A model generated the notes under the pieces. That model was given only the letters and a program-made list of their open reading frames with translations. It made no database searches and had not been told where the DNA came from. Positions 5,788 through 9,804 of a stretch of 9,804 nt of DNA are shown piece by piece. The position numbers and the translations under genes were made by a program. The stretch is from an uncultured Fretibacterium sp. Lineage in GTDB: Bacteria; Synergistota; Synergistia; Synergistales; Aminobacteriaceae. The stretch spans positions 1 through 9,804 of the forward strand of contig NZ_CALIAA010000260.1 of the NCBI RefSeq assembly GCF_938040765.1, given 5' to 3'. Position 1 is the first letter of the stretch; every line of letters begins with the position of its first letter.

Positions 5788-7776
5788 TCAGCGGACAACC
5801 TTCATCCAGACGATCTCCTGACCCGCGTAGTCCTCCTCGCCCGGCAGGATGTCCAAGCCCGCCGACCCCTTCAGGCCCTGCTCCTTGGCCTTGGCGGCCA
5901 GCTCCTCGCGGGAATTCGCGTCCGCCACGGTCCCGATGTAGAGGACACCGTCCTTCTGCCGGAGGGTCACCTTTCCCTTCAGCGCCTCGGCCATGCCCTC
6001 CAGCTCCGCGTCCTCGATCTCGGGCTTGCCCTTGAACACGGGTTCCGCCACCGCCTTGGCCTCCATCAGACGATCCAGGGGCGATGGGGCGGAGGCGGCC
6101 ATGTAGCCGGCGGCGGCCTTCACGATCTTGGCCATCAAGCCCTTGCCCGCGGGCACATCGGCAAGGGAGAACCTCACAAAACCCTCGTCCATCCGAGGCG
6201 CCCAGCTGCCGGCGAAGGGGACCGAGAGCTCGGCCCCGAGCACGTCCTTCACGGAGTCCAGAATCGCCTGAGGCAGATTTGCGGCCAGAGCGTAGAGGGG
6301 GGAATCCTTGTCGCTCAGCATGCCGTTCAGAGCCGTCCAAATCGCCTCGAAGTCGAAGAAGGACGTGCTGAGCGAGCTCTTCTCCAAAAGGGCCTTCAGG
6401 CTGCCGGAGACCTCGGGCGCAGCGTTGAGGCCGGCTATATCCTGTATCCCCACGAAGAGAGTTTCCCCCTTCACCCCCAAAAGGACGGGTGCTGGGAAGA
6501 GGTTGGGATCGACCTGCAGGACCTTCTCCCAGTCCTTCACGTCCACGGGAGCGGTCGGCAGCATCGCCGCGAGCTCCTCGTTCTCCGTGACCTTCTTGAA
6601 GATCGAGGAGGCCGCACCCTCCCTGCCCGTCAGAGCCAGATAGGCCCCGGGCGTCTTGGCCCCGGCGACCGCGGCGCTTCCTCCGCAGACCAGGGAGACG
6701 CTTCCGGACAGCAGGTTCTCGACCTCGGACTCGGTGATACCGTATTCGGCCAGCTGCTTGAGCCCATCTTTCCAGATCCTGGCTATCTCGGGGTAGACGT
6801 CGAGGTCCGAGCTCTTGAAGGACAGCTTCGAGCTCAGGGCAAACAGAGGCCGTCCCCCCCCCGTCAGGAAGAGCTCTCCCCCGGGCACGGGCTCCATCTT
6901 CGCAAAACGCTCCAGGTAGGCGCTATTCAGCGCCTCCTCGATGTTGGCCGCCATGGAGAACAGCAGGCTTCCGGGCTCCCTGTCGATGTTGTATTCGATC
7001 TCCAGGGGGGCCTTGAAGTACGCTTTCAGGGCGTCGAGATCGACCTCGTCGATCTTCTTTCCGCCCTCTCCGTCCGCCTTCTCCTTGGCCTTCTGCTCCT
7101 TGGCCACCTTGAGCATGGTCGGGAAGTCGAGGTGCAGCAGCGAGAAGTTCCTGGACTCGTGGCGGCGTTTCACGGAGAGGCGCTCCTTCGGGTCCGCAAG
7201 GGCCTTGAGGCTGGCCTCGAGGTCGGCGGGAGAGAGCCCTATCAGGAGGAGCCCGTCCCTGGCCGTCAGGGCGGCCTGGCCGTTGAGCAGGAAATAGGGC
7301 CCCTGCGCCCCATTCTGGAGCTCGACATTGAGGAGGGGGCCGAAGGCCACGGCCCCATCGCCCAGGGCGAGGGACACGATATCCTCCGGCTTGGCCTTGC
7401 CGCTCTCCACGAGGTCCAGCTGGGACTTGAGCTCCGCGGGCAGGGAGAGGGCCACCTGGAGGAATGGGGTGAGGTTCTCGTCCGTACCGGCCAGCAACGC
7501 GGTGGTCTTCACGGGCATCTTGCTGACGATGGCCGCGGCCATGCGGAGCCCCTCCAGCTCACTCTCGTCCAAGAGAGGGGCGAACAGGTCTATGTTATCG
7601 GAGGAGAGGATGCTTCGGGCCAAGTTGCCCAGGTCGTCGACATGGAACACGGAGTAAAGCGCACTTGAGGGTTTTGCGCTCAGCGCATCCTCCGGGACGG
7701 CTCCCCATGCCGAGGACGCGAAGACCGCCAGCAGAACGGCCAGACCTAAAAGCGCTCGTCGTCGAATCCCTTTCAT
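5788..7776 (-). CDS. Secreted protein of unknown function (DUF3352-like character)
   Basis: I do not recognise a named family. The 662-residue product opens with a Sec signal peptide: basic KGIRRR, a hydrophobic core, and a likely signal peptidase I cut after SSAWG near residue 25. There is no lipobox cysteine, so it should be a soluble periplasmic or exported protein with no other membrane segment. The body resembles DUF3352-type proteins in style: long amphipathic helices with recurring hairpins of the form DGxLxIG followed by a helix, seen near residues 174-193, 438-464 and 609-628. A charged Lys/Glu-rich linker is at about 224-247. Only one cysteine (about 364) lies in the mature part. 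The start is ATG at 7776; a TTG directly before it (7779) would add one Met. It follows tpiA and ends at a strong terminator. Confidence 0.85.
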   Translation of the reverse strand: MKGIRRRALLGLAVLLAVFASSAWGAVPEDALSAKPSSALYSVFHVDDLGNLARSILSSDNIDLFAPLLDESELEGLRMAAAIVSKMPVKTTALLAGTDENLTPFLQVALSLPAELKSQLDLVESGKAKPEDIVSLALGDGAVAFGPLLNVELQNGAQGPYFLLNGQAALTARDGLLLIGLSPADLEASLKALADPKERLSVKRRHESRNFSLLHLDFPTMLKVAKEQKAKEKADGEGGKKIDEVDLDALKAYFKAPLEIEYNIDREPGSLLFSMAANIEEALNSAYLERFAKMEPVPGGELFLTGGGRPLFALSSKLSFKSSDLDVYPEIARIWKDGLKQLAEYGITESEVENLLSGSVSLVCGGSAAVAGAKTPGAYLALTGREGAASSIFKKVTENEELAAMLPTAPVDVKDWEKVLQVDPNLFPAPVLLGVKGETLFVGIQDIAGLNAAPEVSGSLKALLEKSSLSTSFFDFEAIWTALNGMLSDKDSPLYALAANLPQAILDSVKDVLGAELSVPFAGSWAPRMDEGFVRFSLADVPAGKGLMAKIVKAAAGYMAASAPSPLDRLMEAKAVAEPVFKGKPEIEDAELEGMAEALKGKVTLRQKDGVLYIGTVADANSREELAAKAKEQGLKGSAGLDILPGEEDYAGQEIVWMKVVR

Positions 7777-7785
7777 CAACGAAAA

Positions 7786-7795
7786 ACCTCCTTAA
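7786..7795 (-). promoter_or_regulatory. Ribosome binding site of the secreted-protein gene
   Basis: TTAAGGAGGT on the minus strand is a near-perfect Shine-Dalgarno sequence. It serves either the ATG at 7776 (9-10 bases away) or the adjoining TTG at 7779 (6-7 bases away); the two starts differ by one residue. Confidence 0.75.
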
Positions 7796-7823
7796 GATTA
7801 TTGAGTAGATGACCTTTCCAGGA

Positions 7824-7847
7824 AAGCGGAAGGACCTCCTTCCGCTT
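7824..7847 (-). terminator. Hairpin downstream of tpiA, possible weak terminator
   Basis: AAGCGGAAGG and CCTTCCGCTT form a perfect 10-bp stem around a 4-base loop, about 30 bases after the tpiA stop. Only three T bases follow on the minus strand (the last two bases of the stem plus one), so termination would be partial. I see no promoter between it and the next gene, which suggests that gene is expressed by read-through from pgk-tpiA. Confidence 0.45.
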
Positions 7848-7875
7848 AAAGCTGCGGCAAAAGGGTTTTTCCTCG

Positions 7876-8655
7876 TTATGATCCGGCGTAGGCCGTATAG
7901 ATCTCCAAAAAGGACTCGGCCTTCAGGGAGGCCCCGCCCACCAGGGCCCCGTCGATCGCGTCCATCGAAAGCAGCTCCTTCGCGTTCGAGCCCTTGACGC
8001 TGCCTCCATACAGGACGGTCGTGCCGATATCCCTTCCTGCCGCCTCCGCAAGCAGCCTCTTGCTCCAGGCGCAGACCTCCTGCGCTTCGGCGGAGGTCGC
8101 GGATTTTCCCGTCCCAATGGCCCAGACGGGCTCGTAAGCGTAGACGACCTGGGCGGACTCGTCGGCGGAGAGCGGCTCGACGGCCGAGCGCAGCTGACGC
8201 TCCATGACCTGGAAGGCCCTTCCGGCCTCCCTCTCCTCCAGCGTCTCCCCGTAACAGAGCACGGGGATCAGGCCGGCGTCAAAACAGGCTCTCATCTTTT
8301 TGGCGATCAGGGGTTCCCCCTCGCCCAGGATGTGGCGGCGTTCGCTGTGCCCGATGATGACGTGCGTGCAGCCGCATTCCTTCAGCATGGGGATGGAGAC
8401 CTCGCCCGTAAAGGCCCCGTGATCCCCGATATAGACGTTTTGGGCCCCCAGAAGCGGCATGGGGCCGGATACCGACCGCATCGCTTCGTTCGCGGCCCAG
8501 AGCGAGGTAAAGGGCGGGAACACGGCGACCTCCAGATTCCGGCCCATGACGGCCTCCAGAGGCTTCGCAGACCGCGCGAACTCGGACATGAACGCCGTCG
8601 TCTCCGCGCGGGTCATGTTCATCTTCCAGTTTCCGTAGAGGCGGATCTTCTTCAT
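7876..8655 (-). CDS. tpiA: Triosephosphate isomerase
   Basis: This 259-residue cytoplasmic enzyme interconverts dihydroxyacetone phosphate and glyceraldehyde 3-phosphate in glycolysis and gluconeogenesis. All catalytic elements are present: Asn9 and Lys11 in GNWKMN, His103 in IIGHSERR, the base Glu175 in YEPVWAIGTGKSA with its mobile loop, and the phosphate loops YGGSVKGSN (216-224) and GALVGGASL (236-244). Length is normal for bacteria (about 250). The frame is open upstream, but those codons overlap pgk; ATG at 8655 is chosen for the conserved start MKKIRLYGNWK and for AAGGAGGT ending 11 bases upstream. It begins 38 bases after pgk, so the two form an operon. Confidence 0.97.
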   Translation of the reverse strand: MKKIRLYGNWKMNMTRAETTAFMSEFARSAKPLEAVMGRNLEVAVFPPFTSLWAANEAMRSVSGPMPLLGAQNVYIGDHGAFTGEVSIPMLKECGCTHVIIGHSERRHILGEGEPLIAKKMRACFDAGLIPVLCYGETLEEREAGRAFQVMERQLRSAVEPLSADESAQVVYAYEPVWAIGTGKSATSAEAQEVCAWSKRLLAEAAGRDIGTTVLYGGSVKGSNAKELLSMDAIDGALVGGASLKAESFLEIYTAYAGS

Positions 8656-8693
8656 CGGGGACGTGACCTCCTTCTCGCTTTTACTTTTTCGCT

Positions 8694-9804
8694 CTACTTG
8701 ATCTCGAACGGCGCCATTCCGGGAAGCGCCTTCCCCTCGCAGTACTCCAGGCTGGCCCCGCCGCCCGTCGAGACGTGGGAAAACTTGTCGTCGAATCCGA
8801 ACTCGCGAACCGCGGAAGCGGTGTCCCCGCCACCGATCACCGTCACGGCCCCGGCCCGGGTGCAGTCCGCGACCGCCCGGCACATGGCCCGCGTCCCCGC
8901 GGCGAATCGGGGATTCTCGAAGACCCCCATCGGCCCGTTCCAGAGGACCGACTTGGCCTCCTTGAGGGCCGAGGTGAAGAGCTCGATGGTCTTGGGGCCG
9001 ATATCCAGCCCCATCCGGTCGGGGGGCATCTCCGTGCTCGAGACGACCTTCGTCTCCGACGCGTCGAGCACGGCGGCGACGACGCTGTCCACCGGAAGGA
9101 GCAGCCGGACTCCCCTGGCCCTGGCCTCCTCTAGGGTCTGCCGGGCGAATTCCAGTCGATCCGTCTCGCAGAGCGAACGGCCGATCTCGAGCCCCTGAGC
9201 CTTCAGAAACGTGTAGGCCATGCCCCCGCCGATAAGGATCGTCGTAACCTTGTCCAGGAGGTTCCCGACGACGGCGATCTTGTCGGATACCTTGGCCCCG
9301 CCCAGAAGCAGGACGAAGGGTTTTGCCGGGGCTTCGCTGACGGCCCCGAGCCTCTTCCCCTCCCGGACCAGGAGATCGCCCGCAAAGGACGAGAGCAGGG
9401 GGATCACCCCACTGGTGGAGGCGTCGGCCCGATGGGCCGCGCTGAAGGCATCCATGACGAAGACATCGAAGGGCTTCGCCAGCTCGGCCGCGAAGGCCGG
9501 ATCGTTCTTCTGCTCCTCGGAGTGAAAGCGCACGTTTTCGAGGAGGATGACCTCCCCCTTGGACAGGGTGTCCAGCGCGGCCTGCACCTTGGGGCCCACG
9601 CAGTCATCGACGAACAGGACCTTGACCCCATAGGCCCTCTCCACGTCCGGGACGATCTGCTTCAGGGACAGGAGAGGATCGAACGCGCCCTTGGGGCGGC
9701 CAAAGTGGGAGATGAGCGCCACCTTCGCGCCCCCGTCCAGGAGCTTGCGCAGGGTGCTCTCGTGAGCCCGGATTCGTGCGTCGTCGGTAACCCTTCCGTT
9801 CTTG
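8694..9804 (-). CDS. pgk: Phosphoglycerate kinase, 5' end outside the window
   Basis: This glycolytic enzyme transfers a phosphate from 1,3-bisphosphoglycerate to ADP. The visible 369 codons begin in NGRVTDDARIRA (the first complete codon is at 9803-9801) and run to a TAG at 8694, so about 25 N-terminal residues, including the DFNVP segment, lie beyond the window. Visible signatures are SHFGRPKG, ENVRFHSEE, HRADAST, GGAKVSDKI, DIGPKTIE, WNGPMGVFE, GGGDTASAV and STGGGASLEY. These cover both lobes, the hinge and the nucleotide-binding loops, with no frameshift. An open frame could also be read from a GTG at 9722, but that would cut off conserved sequence. It is the first visible gene of the pgk-tpiA operon; gapA is a frequent upstream neighbour but cannot be seen here. 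Confidence 0.97.
   Translation of the reverse strand, partial: KNGRVTDDARIRAHESTLRKLLDGGAKVALISHFGRPKGAFDPLLSLKQIVPDVERAYGVKVLFVDDCVGPKVQAALDTLSKGEVILLENVRFHSEEQKNDPAFAAELAKPFDVFVMDAFSAAHRADASTSGVIPLLSSFAGDLLVREGKRLGAVSEAPAKPFVLLLGGAKVSDKIAVVGNLLDKVTTILIGGGMAYTFLKAQGLEIGRSLCETDRLEFARQTLEEARARGVRLLLPVDSVVAAVLDASETKVVSSTEMPPDRMGLDIGPKTIELFTSALKEAKSVLWNGPMGVFENPRFAAGTRAMCRAVADCTRAGAVTVIGGGDTASAVREFGFDDKFSHVSTGGGASLEYCEGKALPGMAPFEIK

Noticed and set aside
7876..8883. Longer triosephosphate isomerase starting at 8883
   Set aside because: The extension overlaps the end of pgk and is a Gly/Arg-rich shadow; the conserved start is at 8655.

Overview
The window is a GC-rich bacterial chromosome segment in which every supported gene lies on the minus strand. 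Gene order along transcription therefore runs from high to low coordinates: pgk (5' end cut by the window edge), tpiA, a large secreted protein of unknown function, the B12-dependent ribonucleotide reductase nrdJ, a nitronate-monooxygenase-like flavoprotein, a single-domain di-iron metallo-beta-lactamase-fold protein, and a chemoreceptor without membrane segments. No tRNA, rRNA, CRISPR array, insertion sequence or phage gene was seen. Coding regions are tight and intact, and apart from an AT-rich patch at bases 1-131 the composition looks uniform.

The gene set suggests an anaerobic or microaerophilic, motile, probably Gram-negative bacterium: an O2-independent class II reductase, an oxygen-binding di-iron protein, a chemoreceptor, and a protein with a Sec signal peptide. 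The protein flavour and base composition make me favour the phylum Synergistota, with a high-GC spirochaete or Firmicute as alternatives. This is an impression, not a demonstrated placement.

Region by region. (1) 7876-9804: pgk and tpiA, a glycolytic operon with 38 bases between the genes, followed by a 10-bp hairpin. (2) 5788-7776: a secreted protein of about 660 residues, closed by a textbook intrinsic terminator at 5702-5729. (3) 3051-5636: nrdJ, starting at TTG behind a strong Shine-Dalgarno site and a 9-bp leader hairpin, with no obvious promoter of its own. (4) 132-2986: a likely three-gene operon with its own extended -10 promoter overlapped by a perfect 7-6-7 inverted repeat. It encodes the flavoprotein, the di-iron MBL protein (ODP type) and the cytoplasmic chemoreceptor. 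(5) 1-131: AT-rich intergenic DNA downstream of the receptor.

The most interesting part is region 4. The last two genes are 18 bases apart and match the logic of the oxygen/iron-sensing chemotaxis pair described in Treponema denticola, where a stand-alone di-iron MBL protein (ODP) signals to a soluble receptor. Here the receptor has no recognisable sensor domain, so the di-iron protein is the natural candidate for its detachable sensor. The flavoprotein just upstream, which has a cysteine-rich tail, could be a redox partner, but that is inference only.
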